Below are positions 22,351 to 35,300 of a stretch of 64,000 bases of DNA, piece by piece. The stretch's first letter is position 1. Each line of letters starts with the position of its first letter. This stretch comes from Leucocoprinus leucothites (Eukaryota > Basidiomycota > Agaricomycetes > Agaricales > Agaricaceae): NCBI GenBank assembly GCA_013368445.1, contig JAACJO010000021.1, forward strand, positions 248,001 to 312,000, written 5' to 3'. A program made the position numbers and the translations under genes. Under the pieces are notes generated by a model. The model saw only the letters and a list, made by a program, of their open reading frames with translations. It was not told the origin of the DNA and did not search any database.

Positions 22351-24689
22351 TAAGTTTGTTCGTACCTGGAAAAATCTTTTTTGGATGACAGATGGTCAAA
22401 GTTGATATCAGATAGGAACAAAGTTCAAGCGCTAGCTCTCCAAACAAGCAAAATCGTTCATGATGGTCGTTTCTGAAGCGCTACTTTCTTCATCCGGTAT
22501 GAAGATTAAGGACGATTTCCGAGCTTGATTTGCGGGGGCGCTGCGGGTTAAAGAAATGTGGCATATATTTATATGTCAAGCGGTTGACAATGTTATTCGA
22601 GTGATTGTGATTGCAATCACCTGGATGTACTGGCAGTAAACGGGCAATTCTATGCTGTCTCTATTTGACTGCATATCTCATCTGGAATTTGGATGAGCGG
22701 GGTATGAATATTCCAGGTAGGGTGGGATCGTGCTGGATGGGTTGAGGACACTCGCCAAATAAACCTTCTCAGGCTCCTTCGGTTAAGGGTTCGGGATACT
22801 TCAATCCCAGTTCTTGTGTCGTGGACATCATTTTTGTATGCTCCAATAAGTCATGTTCAAGATATTTAAATTGCGAAGTGATATGCGCTTATTGGATTTC
22901 TGCTAGGCCAGCTGAGCACTAGGGTGTATGACCGACAAAACTCGGATCCGAACAGAATTTCAATGCGGAATGAGTCGATGATGCAAGCCCGATACAAGGA
23001 TGTTAACGGTCAACATCGATGATGATGGAACTCCGGACACAACGTGAGGTGACAAAACGAAACATGTGAACACGAGTTTATTAGTGAACTAAAGTTATCC
23101 TGGCTTGACGGCGAGTATTGATTTTAGTATCATCAATTTAATAGAATTCAGAAATACGAGGATACGACTACTCAAATGTTTAAAGTTACGGGTCAGGCTG
23201 TTGGAGCTTGCACGATCAAAGACTTGCATTACTATGCAATGGAACATGTGGGGTTGGAGTTGGAGACGGGGAACAACATCGGGAAGTTTTGAGTCTCTCA
23301 GTGAAGGTGGTGTCGCAGTTACGGTTGAAGAGGGGGTAAAGCACTGGCGTATCTTCCTGACCTCGACCTCGGAGACCCTGAGTGTGACGTAGACTTCGAT
23401 TTCTCTCGCTTTCTTGATGACCGAGAGCACAATGTTGCATGAGAATGAGAACGGGAACGTGAGCCAGGATAGGAGATTGAAGCAGGAGGAGAACGAGGTG
23501 ACGCTGATATCGGGGAAGTGGCCATAGAGGCATTGGTGGAGGTGACTACAGAAGTGGGTGGGGGCAGGTGAGAGTGAGAGTCAGCGCCTACACACCTACC
23601 TCCATCTTGTCATCAAACTTTTGGGCGCTTCCTTTGGTAAGAAAAACGCCCACGACTGATGTGATGATTGTGTGGCGTCGATGTCATCCAATGGGGGCGA
23701 GATGCCGTTGAGGGAGGTGAGGCGTAGATGAACAAGGTCATGTGAAGAGGAGGGTGCCAGAGTGGGCAATGAGGTGGAAGTTGCTGGGAGGGGTGGAGGT
23801 GGCATTTGTCGTACTATGAGCGTATTATCATCAAGGCTTTGGGCAAGGCAGGCTGTAAATAATACTCACAATCGCCAAACCGAACCTTTGAGCTACGCGA
23901 AAAAGGCATTCTCGTCCATCCGCATTCCCAGTGCTACTCGCGGGACTCGAACGGTCCGTCGAACTGGAAATGCGGTGCTGTTTCTGGTGCTGCTGCTTCC
24001 ACTACTTACGCAGCTTTGGCGGCATCCAGTCTTCCCCAAGGACTTGCTCTTCATGGACTGGCAAGAAAGCATTGGAATCTGGCGGGCGATGTCGCGCAGT
24101 GTTCAAAAGAAGAGGAGGGTGTTTGCGATGACAAGCATTGAGCCCCCGGAGTGACGACGTACATTGATAACGGCGCGGCTATTGAAGAAAGAAAGAATAA
24201 TCATAAGTGAATGAAAATCACGAGGAGTAGCGAGGTATGGTGGCCATAGCACTCACTAGAAGGCTGAGCGCACAGCAACATCAACTTCATGAATGTCTTG
24301 ATTAGCTCTTTCCTTTCCTTCGCCCTTTGCCCCTTGCTGATGCAAGGTGAGAAGAGTTCAACGATGACTGAGTTGGGTCCCGTCCGTCGGGGTGTGCGGG
24401 TTACTTGGTGGGCTGTGTGGCTTATAATCGGTGTGTGTTAACGAGGCATGATACTTGGTTGCTGCCCTGCGTCGGGTCTCTGTGGATGCGTGACCTTGTG
24501 AAAGGCGAGACTTGGGGTAGTGGTTATGTAACGGTCGCCAATGCCCTTGGGCTTGTCAACGGATCCCTATCTAGTCACCATGATTGTGAATTCAACCTCG
24601 TCCTGATCGAACAATATTGACAAATACGAAATTGATTCGGCGAAGGGAGGAGAATATGACCCCAGCAATCATCCGATCCCTGATGGGTA
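22351..24689. other. Gene-poor stretch, possible degenerate minus-strand exons
   Basis: Between about 23095 and 23805 several minus-strand frames are open, including a Ser/Arg-rich one (SPGSRSRSHSHATLCSRSSR... region, 23319-23525) and a Pro-rich one (23596-23805). They may be exons of a lost gene, but I could not build a consistent model. The rest shows nothing. Confidence 0.3.
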
Positions 24690-25560
24690 CATGGAATTTT
24701 TAGTTGCTCACCAACACGACGAGAACCCACCATATCACTTGCCTGTTCCTCCTGGAATTCATGCTCCCACCACCGTCGATGCGAACGGACGTCTTCCAAA
24801 ATGTGTATGCTCCTCAAAACTTCGCTACGCCAAAGCCGCTCCCTTCCCGTCTGGCACCAGCTCCACACTACGCTGACTCCTCGAATCATCAGCCTGGTGG
24901 CCAACGTGGCGGTCACGGAGTGTACTCATGAGGACACTACTTCAATGCCGTAGACTGGGCAAGCTATGAGCGCAATCACCGATCGCTATCGCGATGAAAC
25001 AGCCTGTCAATACGGCCCTTTCACCGGCGGTTCCGTAGGATTGGTAGCCTCTCACCTTCACGTTGGGTGTGGGGCTTGGTCGTCCTCGCGGTCGGGGCGG
25101 TTGTTATGGTCGTGGTGGTCGCAGCGGCGGTCGTTGGATGTTCAAGGGACCATGGATTCGCCCACCTCACAACAGGAAGGGCAGAGCCAAGGCTGAGGTG
25201 ATGATACCTCAAGCTGGCGGGCCTCCGAAAACAGTCGAGCTGATCAACTTCTAGCACAGGCAGGACCAGCCTCCTACTTCGGCGGCAACGTCAAATCCTG
25301 AGCTCCGGGACAATAACGGACAATGCTTACCGCAGCCTGATGCTGGTCGCAAGGCGATGAAAGCCAAGAAGAGGGCTGCCCAATCTGGGGATAACTCCAA
25401 TGGGGATACCAGTGACGGTGATGCCGACGTCGAGAGGGCTCTTCTCCCGTCCGGGAGTGGCGCCGGCAGAAAGAGCATTAACAAAGCGGATGAAGACGCC
25501 AGTGATGCAGGGTGCTGGCGATGGCGATGAAGATGCTGAGGGAGAGCCTGACATGTGACG
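24690..25560 (+). pseudogene. Decayed RGG-rich protein gene
   Basis: The plus strand gives a His/Pro-rich start (from the ATG at 24691), a Gln/Pro-rich stretch in another frame (24830-24930), then GRPRGRGGCYGRGGRSGGRW at about 25075-25135, and an acidic/basic tail (KAMKAKKRAAQSGDNSNGD, then SGSGAGRKSINKADEDASD) ending near 25558. Frame changes and in-frame stops (TAG at 25252, TGA near 25530) separate the pieces. RGG boxes bind RNA or nucleic acid in many families, but no defining domain remains, so I name no family. It could be a host gene relic or a capsid-like remnant of a retroelement. Confidence 0.45.
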
Positions 25561-28198
25561 GTCTCCTACGTGACAGTTGTACGAGTTCCTGCGGGGTCAC
25601 CGTGCCACTCATCATGCGTCAACGCTTGTTTCAATTGTTTTATTGGTATTTCACTGTATGTCATTGTTTATTTTCGTAGGGTATTTTAATCCGCTGTAAT
25701 CGATAGAACGAGGCAGTCTTCGCCTCTCTAACAATCGAGATTATGGTCATGCTTGTTTAACTTGCGTGTGCTATTTTAAGTGAAGATCATCCCCTATTCC
25801 ATAATCGTGTGATCTTAGCGCTACTTACACTCTACCTTGTGGCTGGAGTGCTGAAGCAACCATGGCATTTCTGTGCTTCATCATTCCTCATCCTCAATTT
25901 CATGGTCTTCAGACAATCTGATAGGGCGAGTTTGTCTCTTTGTCACGTGATGTAGACACTGATCCCCTGTTACAGACTTACAGACCATGCAATGCCACAC
26001 GTGAGTGGCAGAAGAGTCGAGTGAGTGCTATCACCTACCCTGAGCTCTTTTCTGTGTAGAGATTTATTGGCTCTATATGGGATCTACGCAGGCTCCAACG
26101 ACGCCCTTCTGGAGATCGCAATGCCCCAACTGTGTGTCTCAACTGTTCTGACGACCAATGCGGCAGTGAGCTTACCTTCATTGCCATAGGGCTAGGCCGA
26201 CCCTGTCTTGGCTTATCTGATGGACGGGCTCGAGGGAAAACCCTAACCCCACCCCTTGGATTTGTACAATCGTCACGAATAATATGATGAGCCTGGGGTG
26301 CCTAATGCAGGGACTCATCTATGCCCATGTTTATGTTGTGCTCATGGCAAGCATTGCACCTCGGTGCGATTTCCTTGCTGTCAATGGATTCACGCCCCAC
26401 AAATACACCTGTAGCCTCTTCCTGTACTAACACTTCCCTCATGCAATTGTCTCGCCATGAAAGTACTCATGCTACTCATACTGTATTTGCACGTGCTCGC
26501 CACGCGTATGGCCGGCCTCCCCACATCATCCTAATATGCTCCATATGTATTTATGCCAAAGTAGTTGTTTTGACGGTACTCTTGTTGCGTTTGTGGGTTC
26601 TCACGCGCCTGCTTACTCGCACTTGTAGATCGGAAGGTCACATTTAGTAGGTGTTCAATATTGTAGGTATTAATATGTACAATGTGTTCTGCTTTGGAAT
26701 GAGTATGCTAGTCGATTGCTATATAATACAGTGCCCAGTGCACTCTCAATTGAGCCCCCAAATAAAACAAATCATACCAGTGCACAAGGTTCCGTGCTTA
26801 TACGATATTTTAGTGACCAATCCATCTGATGCATTGGTATACCATCATAAACCATCTCCCTTGTAATGTCTATACCGACCATCCCCCTCCTGTTAGTTGG
26901 AGAGCCACTGCCAAGAGTTTCATCAGTGAGACTGCCTGGAGCCTGTGTCCAGAGCGATGATGTCGCTCTTCCAATGGTACTGATAACGGAGTCAATCGAG
27001 CTTGTTCGTGGTCCACTGAACTTGGATTGTGGAAGATGATGTCATCATCAGTACTGCTCAGGGTCGTTATATTCTCTTCTATCGATATCGAGCGTAAATT
27101 GAGCACGAGCCATGAGATCATAGCGCTAGTGAGTAGCTGGCTGAAGGAGGTGGCTGCAGCTTTCAGGTCAGGACAGGCAAGCTGCCAAATAAGGCATGAC
27201 AACAGTGTGAGCCAATCACATTGCGAAGTAAGTAAAACAAGTTGTTACCTTCTCTATACTTTTATATTACACTGACTCGCCTTTTAGCAGCACACCTCCC
27301 TCTATCATAACAAGTATGCCTGAAGAGTTTTCCATGTAGGTCTGATCTCACTAAAATCTTTCGGTATACTCAAGGTATTGATAATCGATGCACAGCCAAG
27401 TTCCAGTTCTTCCCTCTCAAGCTTGCTGTATTTCGGGAACACGCGCTGGCAGTGTAGGAAGTTCACAAGGTGCCAATCATGCTTTCATCTGACGAATGCC
27501 TCCTGACATAGATTATCATTTGCCAGTGACCAGTGACTGAATGGAGGACCAGCTGGTTCCAGCGAGTCCATGGCAAACCTGAGGATCCCCCAGAGAATAT
27601 GGAGGAAGGACGTCAGCTCACACGGGATCTTATGAAGCTGCTAAACATTGGCATGGCTTTGAGAATTTGGGCTGAAGTTCCTTCCAACACTTCGCCAGGA
27701 TTTAAGACCCACAGCTGCTTGTGGCTGGTACGGTGGACTTCTCATTTTCTCCTGCAATGGTGATTCCTGATGGAATAAGCCAGTGGTCATCCACGAGGAC
27801 TATGACACCCTCCTCAATATATTCTATGATATATTCCTGAAGGTGAAGCCCAAGCCAAACACACAAACCTTGTTGCCAAAAGACCACTGGCTGCAAAACC
27901 ATTACTCACATAGTAATATATATATTCCTGGTATATACTACAATACACCCAAAATGTATTCAAGATGTAGCGAAACAAGGCTCGCATATTTGCTGAATCA
28001 TGTTTAGAGTGTTGGAATATGAATCATATCCAATACTATCCAGAATTGTGGCTGTTGGTGATTTGGCTTCTGCATCAATTGTTTTGTCGATTAATCGAGG
28101 AAGTGGCTGTCACCTGGGTCCTTATGTAATATGGTCAGCTGTAAGCTGATTGAAATCAACTTGTTGCGCTCCATTTCCCTCACCAGCCGCTGACCTCC
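25561..28198. other. Intergenic stretch
   Basis: I see no gene. Open frames at 26321-26647, 26870-27202 and 27533-27763 lack family resemblance and a coding feel. The last 40 bases before 28199 are CT-rich (CTCCATTTCCCTCACCAGCC), like a fungal 5' leader for the next gene. Confidence 0.5.
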
Positions 28199-30373
28199 AT
28201 GGTTTACACAGCTCAGTATAATTGCCTTGTGCTCAAAGGCACCGATGCAATCACTCCCGAGAACTTTATCGTCATTGAGATATCACCTTCTGCACCAGTA
28301 TCCGACCTTCAGAAAGCCATCGTTGACATGCAAGGTCTTGGGCCTCACCTTACACTCTTCAACGTTTCAGCCTGTGCTTTCAAACCATCAACTGACCTTG
28401 ATCTGAGTGCATTGGGTGACTCTCTCTTTCCCAAAGCTCCCTCTCCCGAAGTTAAGACACATCAACTGCTTGCCACGGACCGTCTTCATCGTATATTTCC
28501 CGAACCTCTCGACGACAGCCACCTCCATATCATCGTCAAGGCGCCTATTGAAGAGCTCAACTGCTGTTTTAGAGAAGATCCTAATGCCACTGCTTTCGCT
28601 ATCAAAATCGAACCTCAAGAAAAGGTTTCGGCGCTGAAGAAGGCGATTAAGGATGTCATGGGCTCCAGATTTGATCACGTAGCCGCAGTTGACTTAGTCC
28701 TTTGGAAAGCTGCCTTTCCAGTTGGAGAGATCAGGCCTCAACAGCTTGATGGCCTTGAAGAGCTGCAGCCCCTGGAGACACTAGCTTCACTCTTTATGGA
28801 TGGCAAAAGCCAGGATGTCCACGTCATTTTTGATCTTCGCTCCACACGTGAGTTCCAGTCACTATTCACTGGTTTTATTACTAAACCCGCAGCTAGTCCG
28901 TCAAACTAAAAGCTGCCCAATCGTCGTTGATAGCGATGGCGAACTTGTGAAAAAGCATCCCGATGCTGTCGAGCTGATTAAAACCCGTGACGACTATTTC
29001 AAAAAGTTCCCTAAGAGGCCACCTTCCGAGATCGCTGCCCCCAGCGAAATATCGATCCTACAGAAACCATCTTCTGCACACGGCATACTCTTCCACTGTA
29101 ACCGTCCTCAGGCTGCCGAGCCACCAATTCCCCTCACCCTTCTTCACCCCATATTTAACGAATTTCTTGATGATTGCAATAACTGTACCACGACACAAAA
29201 AGATCACTCTCTTGTCCGTGAGATCTCCCAAGTGATGTCCGACTTTTATGGAAAGGAGGACCGTCGGCAATCCAAGTTCCTCCAGATTTTCCTAGCTCAT
29301 GGGATACCCATCATCTCCACTCAGATCACCGGCACCTCATATCGCACCGACGGTGACATGCAGACCCGCGGTTTTCCTTATCTCATCTGCGAGTTCAAAA
29401 ACGAGTTTGGCTCAACTCGTTCCGACCCTGTCTTTCAGATGGCTGCATACTACACAGCATTTTTGCGGAGTTGCAGAACCCTGAGTGCCTTCTCTGTTTA
29501 TCCCTGTATCGGCTTATATGTTGTTGGTCAGTTTTTTAATTCAAATGACCATTTACCCATTCTCATACTTTTTGTGTCACAGGTTGTGTTCTTGGCTTTG
29601 TTGGTTTTGGATTGGGAGAACGTGTGATTATACAAGTCCTTGGGCAGCCCATCCGCTTCGACTACCATAGCACTGACGCCAAACTTTCCCTCATTGTGAC
29701 TCGGCATCTTGGCGCACTGAGGAAAGCTACGCTACAGCTCCAAGGTTATTACGCCTCCAGTGTCTTTCACCTTGGACCCACAGCCACACTGCCTTGTTAC
29801 TTCAAGTACACCTGTTTCAAATCTGGTCTCAGGTCTCAGGTCTCATACCAGTCACAGATGCGAGAAAAATTGGTTTTTTTTGGAGAAGCGGGTGACAGCT
29901 CTCCTGTATGTGTCAAATTCGTCACAAGATACTCGACTGAAGCACACGAGATTTGTGCTAAGAATGGTTTCGCGCCAACTCTGAGAGGTTTTGAGAAGCT
30001 CCCTGGTGGATGGTTTATGGTGGTCATGGATTCCATTGACGAGTCATTTCAACCTTTATATCGACTCCCTCGCTGTCACCGCACTGATGCGTTGTATCAA
30101 GCGGCACTGAATAAAATCATGTGCCTTCATCAAAACAATCTTGCGCATGGAGATGTCCGCGAAACCAACCTTATGGTTGCTACACACAAGCCTAATGAAT
30201 GCATGCTAGTAGATTTTGATTGGGCGGGTCAAATTGGAGAAGTGCGCTATCCAATGAACATTTATTCAGGCCCAGATCTCTGGCGCCCACCAGAAGTATC
30301 TGGTGGGGAGATTATCAAGGCAGAGCACGATATCTTGATGTTGGAACACATGTTTCCTCGGGCGAGTTGTTGA
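28199..30373 (+). CDS. Crinkler-like protein: two header domains, PD-(D/E)XK-like region, protein kinase
   Basis: Exons 28199-28847, 28897-29526 and 29583-30373 join in phase across introns of 49 and 56 nt to 690 codons with the stop. Residues 1-115 or so and 115-215 each resemble the ubiquitin-like Crinkler header: NCLVLKG...VSDLQKAIVDMQ...HLHIIVKAP, then LNCCFREDP...VSALKKAIKDVM...DLVLWKAAFP. Residues about 290-410 show a PD-(D/E)XK pattern, with an Asp near YRTDGD and LICEFKNEFG (about 380) before DPVFQMAAYY. The C-terminal third is a kinase: VCVKFV (ATP-anchoring Lys), HGDVRETNLMV catalytic loop (about 615) and DFDWAG metal motif (about 637). No signal peptide is seen. Such nuclease-kinase Crinklers are known from fungi and oomycetes, with proposed roles in effector or inter-element conflict functions; the role here is not known. 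The right inverted-repeat arm begins 186 bp past the stop. Confidence 0.88.
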
Positions 30374-30559
30374 TTAATGGACTCAGGCTTGGGGAGTCTG
30401 GATCGTTTTGTTAATGTATCACATCTGGTTTCTATGGTTATCAGGTCCGCTGTATACCGCCCATGTTTATCGGCCTCTTTGTCATTGTTAGGTACACATG
30501 CATTCCAGTATTGACAATTTTTGACATAAGAGCCTGGAAGCCGATTCAGCTCTGCAAGA

Positions 30560-32378
30560 AAGTCAACTATTGCATCAGCCGACCTCATCGTTATTGATGT
30601 GTATTTGCTTTCATCCTTTACCACAACCTAGTCCATGCCCCGAATCATTCTCTATCCAGTCGGCACAGGAGTTCCGTTGATGGAGCACTTGCCTGTCTGA
30701 AGCTTTGTCGAGTTCTGTCCAAGGAGCAGGCAAAGAGCTACACGGCCCGGACAAGCAGTCCCCTCCACTTGGTGACTGTTCTGGCGTCGTCTCCCATCTT
30801 GTCTTCCATCCTTCTCGTCTGCATTGGTCGTTCACTCTACATGTAGCATCCCAATCAAGGTACTCCATCCGTCGTCCGCACATGTTCCGCTTTCTGACGA
30901 CTCTGTATGGTATCAGTGGTTTTCCGATGTCCAGTTGATAAACCTCTGACACGTTGTCATCAGACTGCTAGTCAAACGTTGCTGCTATGTCTGGCAAATT
31001 CTTGCCAGATACGACAGTCCGCTCGAAGCCCATCGTGGCTGTTTGAGTCACTCTACCCAACAAGCGGCTGCGGCTGTACCCCGGGCCCCCTCCCACTCAA
31101 GTCACGGATTTCCACGAGTTTTTCCCCGGTGTAATGAACTGATTGTAGGTGCTTGCCTCCACTTCTTTCCGTGCTGTACCCACTGATGATTGGTGTGCTA
31201 TAGTTTGGGCACTTCGACTGGAAGTCGCATATCTTTCCGTGTCAGTGCCTTGGGCCGAATCATTGACGTACGTCCGCAAGTCCCCCTATGCGGCATTGTG
31301 CTAACCGTTGAATGCAGTTATTCCTTGAAAAACGAATGTTCTGGAGAAACACTTTGCCATGTTTGCTGTTTGGAACCACCACTCGACAAGCCTCATCCGT
31401 ATTCGCCTCTGCCTCTGTTTGCCGCTCATGGTCATGGGATCGACGGCGGGTGAACATTGGTTAATAGTGCTTCAATTGGTTCCTCTCTGAACGTGATACC
31501 AATCATGAAGAGTGACAGCTATCGAGTTCAGAGACACTTCAGCGCCGTCTATGATCACGGACAGGGTTCTCATGCAAAAGTGCTGCACCGGACGGAGAGG
31601 GATCTGCCTTCCTTGGCTAGATGGTAGCTGAGGAAATTGCGGATTATGCGCCGTCATCTGCCTCGTCGTTGTAGAAGATCCATCGGAGGGATCGAAGATA
31701 TGTGATAGGAAGTACGATAGGTTGTTTTCTTCTGTGAGCCCCCTTTCAAATGTTTTTTTACAATATGCCATACTCATGATGTCCATGTTTTGCGCTCCCC
31801 CACATATGCTCCTTCAAATCTCAGCATCATTCCACACCACATATCGTTCGCCACCTCAAACTCCAAACTGGCCCTCCTATCCTGGAAAATATAGGGAGAT
31901 AAGGGGGCGATTCTGTCATTCTCGAATCCCAACACCATCACCGTCACTGTAAAGTGACAGCTATCGAGTTCAGACACACTTCAGCGTGGTCTGTGATCAT
32001 GGAGGACGGGCAGGGTCCTCGTGCGAAAGTGCTGCATCGTATACTTGTGTCCCCGTGATTTACGCGTGGATTCATGTGTGAGCTTCCGACCTTCACCCTT
32101 GGCGTTAATAAGCTAACCCGAGCTTGTCAGACATTCATTCAATGTCGGGCTAACGACGACCTGCAGTGATTCGTTTCTATACTCCATGCTTCATGTGGAC
32201 CTACCAGTCCCATTCAATCAGTGATTTCGGGGACCGAGAGAAGTAGGAGAATTTGCAGGAACGAGGATTCAAATGAGAGTGTAGGTCAGTACGATGCCTA
32301 ATTGTCTCTCGGACCTTACTTATTGATGAGCTAATTTCAGATTTGACGGCTTGATCAACTTGCTCGGCAGGGCTTACC
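30560..32378 (-). repeat. Right arm of the 1,819-bp inverted repeat
   Basis: Reverse complement of 17770-19588, same length, nearly identical, so the duplication is recent or the arms are kept alike by gene conversion. The arm's GCAATAGTTGACTT end faces the Crinkler-like gene; its GGTAAGCCC end is at 32378. Confidence 0.93.
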
Positions 32379-35300
32379 ATGGCACGCAAGTACGTAGCTG
32401 CAGAAGGACTCTCTTGTTTTGTGAGTAGTGGCAACAGATAGCATACCGCAGGCCTCCAGGGCCGCATCCACATTTGTCAGGAGGATGTCGATGGGCGATG
32501 GGGCGGTTCTCCCAGCCTGAGGCACACGGTGCGAGGGGAGGTGAAGGAAATGCTTCGCTTTTTTTGTTCCGCTGCGACCCATAAGCGTTTGCGCTACTGC
32601 GCAAGGGAAGTGGTAGTGGTATACTGGCCGCACGAGGATCAGCACGCGTTGCTGGATGTCCGCAAATGCCGCACCACCCGAATCCCGACCAGAGCGTGGA
32701 AGTCACATGACATCTGATATCAGGCCCAGGGCTGAGCCCCAGTGAAAAGTTGTTTGATGTGCATCGAGATATATTGAAATCATTGGAAAATCAACGGAAA
32801 AAATGAGGTCTGTTGATGTATATAGAGTAATTTTGATGTGTAATGATATTTTCGATGAAATCACTTTTGGCGGCGCGGGGAAAGTGAAACCTGCATGAAC
32901 GACAATTGCGTGAATGGATCTCAGCTTCAAGTAGAAATTGCAAGTCGAGCATCCACGTGACTCCCGGTTGCAGCTCCAAGTTCGAGCCTCACATAACATA
33001 ACACCTCCTCCCAAACACATGTGTCCGCCAATACCAGAGCCGAGAAACAGGCCCATTTTCTTCTTATCTCCTGTTTGACTCCCCCACCCGACTCAATGAC
33101 CCCCTACGACCCGTGCCCTGCCCCCCTGGCTTGGACTACCTCGCGAAGAGTCATGACATGACGTTGGTTCGCTCCAACCAAGCGACCCTCGCTTTCTTGG
33201 TATATGAGCGATTCTCCTGATCATTTTGAGAGGATAGGCGTCGCGGCGGCTGTCATGTGCTGCTGGCTTTGATTTTAAGAATCAATATAGCCGGCCAGTT
33301 GGGTGTCATACCGGTACTGCTGCAGGCAAAGCCTGTATAGTAGATGGTTCGAGGTGACTTGTTCTTCCCCAGGTTCTCACTTGGACTAACTTACACCCTC
33401 TAGTTTTTCCCCTTCCCTCAACTCATGCCACTCATGCTCCAGTACAGCCCAAAACACCTCACACAGGCGGAAATGCTCCACAACCTCCACCCATACTGCA
33501 ATTCCTCGGAAGGTTCGTTCCCTTGCTGTCTTCCAAACATACCGCTACCGCTGTATCATCTTTGTACAATACACAAGTGCTGTTAGACAATGAGCCTTAA
33601 TGCCAAACTGCTCATCTATCGTGGTATTGTCTCTATCAAGCTGAGTTGAACAATTTTGGTGATCCTGAAAAACGGGAAGTTGTAGGATTTGAAATAAACA
33701 GTTTATTGTCAATAGATTGAATTACTATAATTCAATAATTGATTGATCCCATTGGTTTGCATTTATGGATATCAAAAAACATCATTAGACGTCAAACATA
33801 TGGGGTGTAAGCTTGGTCGACTATTAGTAGAACAGTAAACAACAGTAAATAGTAATATTAGATAGTCAACGGACAGCTTACATCTTAACCTCCGACTCTT
33901 ACATCTACCGCCTACACCTGTACCCGATACGCGTATCTTTCTCATATACGATCGCTTAGGCCTCGCATACTCTGTGTGATCAGTGTGAGTGTCAGCTTGG
34001 TTGTGTTTCCCTTGTGAGCCCTTGCGGGCTTTCATGGGGCCACTTATTTACCCCGGCTGATTTTCCTTGATCCTCATTTTCCCTCAATAGAAGCCAGACG
34101 AGTTTTCACTGGGGCTGAGCGCTGAGCGTTGAGTGCCTGGTGTTCAGCACCAGCCAATGTTCAGCATCAATCCTCAGTCCGCTCTAGAGACACCCCGTGC
34201 CGTGCAAATTGGCGATGTTTGGGGTCAACCATTTCAAACTGGACGTCCTGCCCACAGCGCAAACATCCTCGCTTGCGGATATGTTGCGCATCTTGATGGG
34301 TGGGATTTGCTGGTGGCGGTGGTGTCCTTGTTCACATTCTACTGCATTGGTTTGTGGGCCTCTGGTGCTGGACTAACTTCCACGAACCTGGCGCAAGGGG
34401 CCTCTCATTTCTCATGCCTGCCCTCGCATTCTTTGCTCAGCATTCGCACCGCCAGCCAAAGCTCTCCTCAATATACTTGTCATTCTTTTCTAGGCGACTT
34501 CAGTGGCAGCTTGCAAAGCTAATCGGTACTTCTGCGCTGCTACTAGACTAGTCACATCGTGGCCGGCTGCCGAGCGGATGGGTTAGTGGTGACTCTCAGC
34601 TAATCTTCGCATTCAGCTGAAACCCTCACCAGAGCGAACAACCAAACGAATCGGCGCACATATCACTCGCCAATGTCGCGACCACTTCGACTACGACCAC
34701 CACCGTAAGTTACTTCTCAGTTCATCAGGGCAAAAATCACTCACATGTGCATATGCCAGTTCCTCCCAACAGCTCGATTTTGCCAGCGCAGGGGCCAAAG
34801 CTTCAGTAGCCGCACCAAACGATGCCAGTTCAACACTACTCTCACGCATTTCACCCTCTCCTCTCTCGCCTGCCCCTCACCAGGAATGGACACTACCCCC
34901 CCTCCTCGGACGCATGCCTTCAACCAGACTCTGAGCGTGCTGCTGCTGAGTGTGCGTGGCAATAACAGAGAGAAGCTCATCGAGTATTCTGACTTGAACG
35001 GCTCTCCTCTCATTTGAGGTGGCTGTCATCACTCGATTCAGTGCGGTCACTCAGACTTACAAATGAAACTGCAGCTTCTCGAATGAGACAATACAGCACC
35101 CATGCATGAATGGCTTCTCGCCACATGTACGCCCGTCCTACTTCCCTCCTAGAATAAGCCATTGACCGTTCCTTACCTATCCAGTGCCCATACTTTTACC
35201 CAGTCAGCTCGAAATGCAGATATACCTCTAAAAGCAGCGCTGGTATCCTCCTTAGTGCATCTCTTCGCCATTCAGAGTGCACTCGTCAGCCTCGTGGTAG

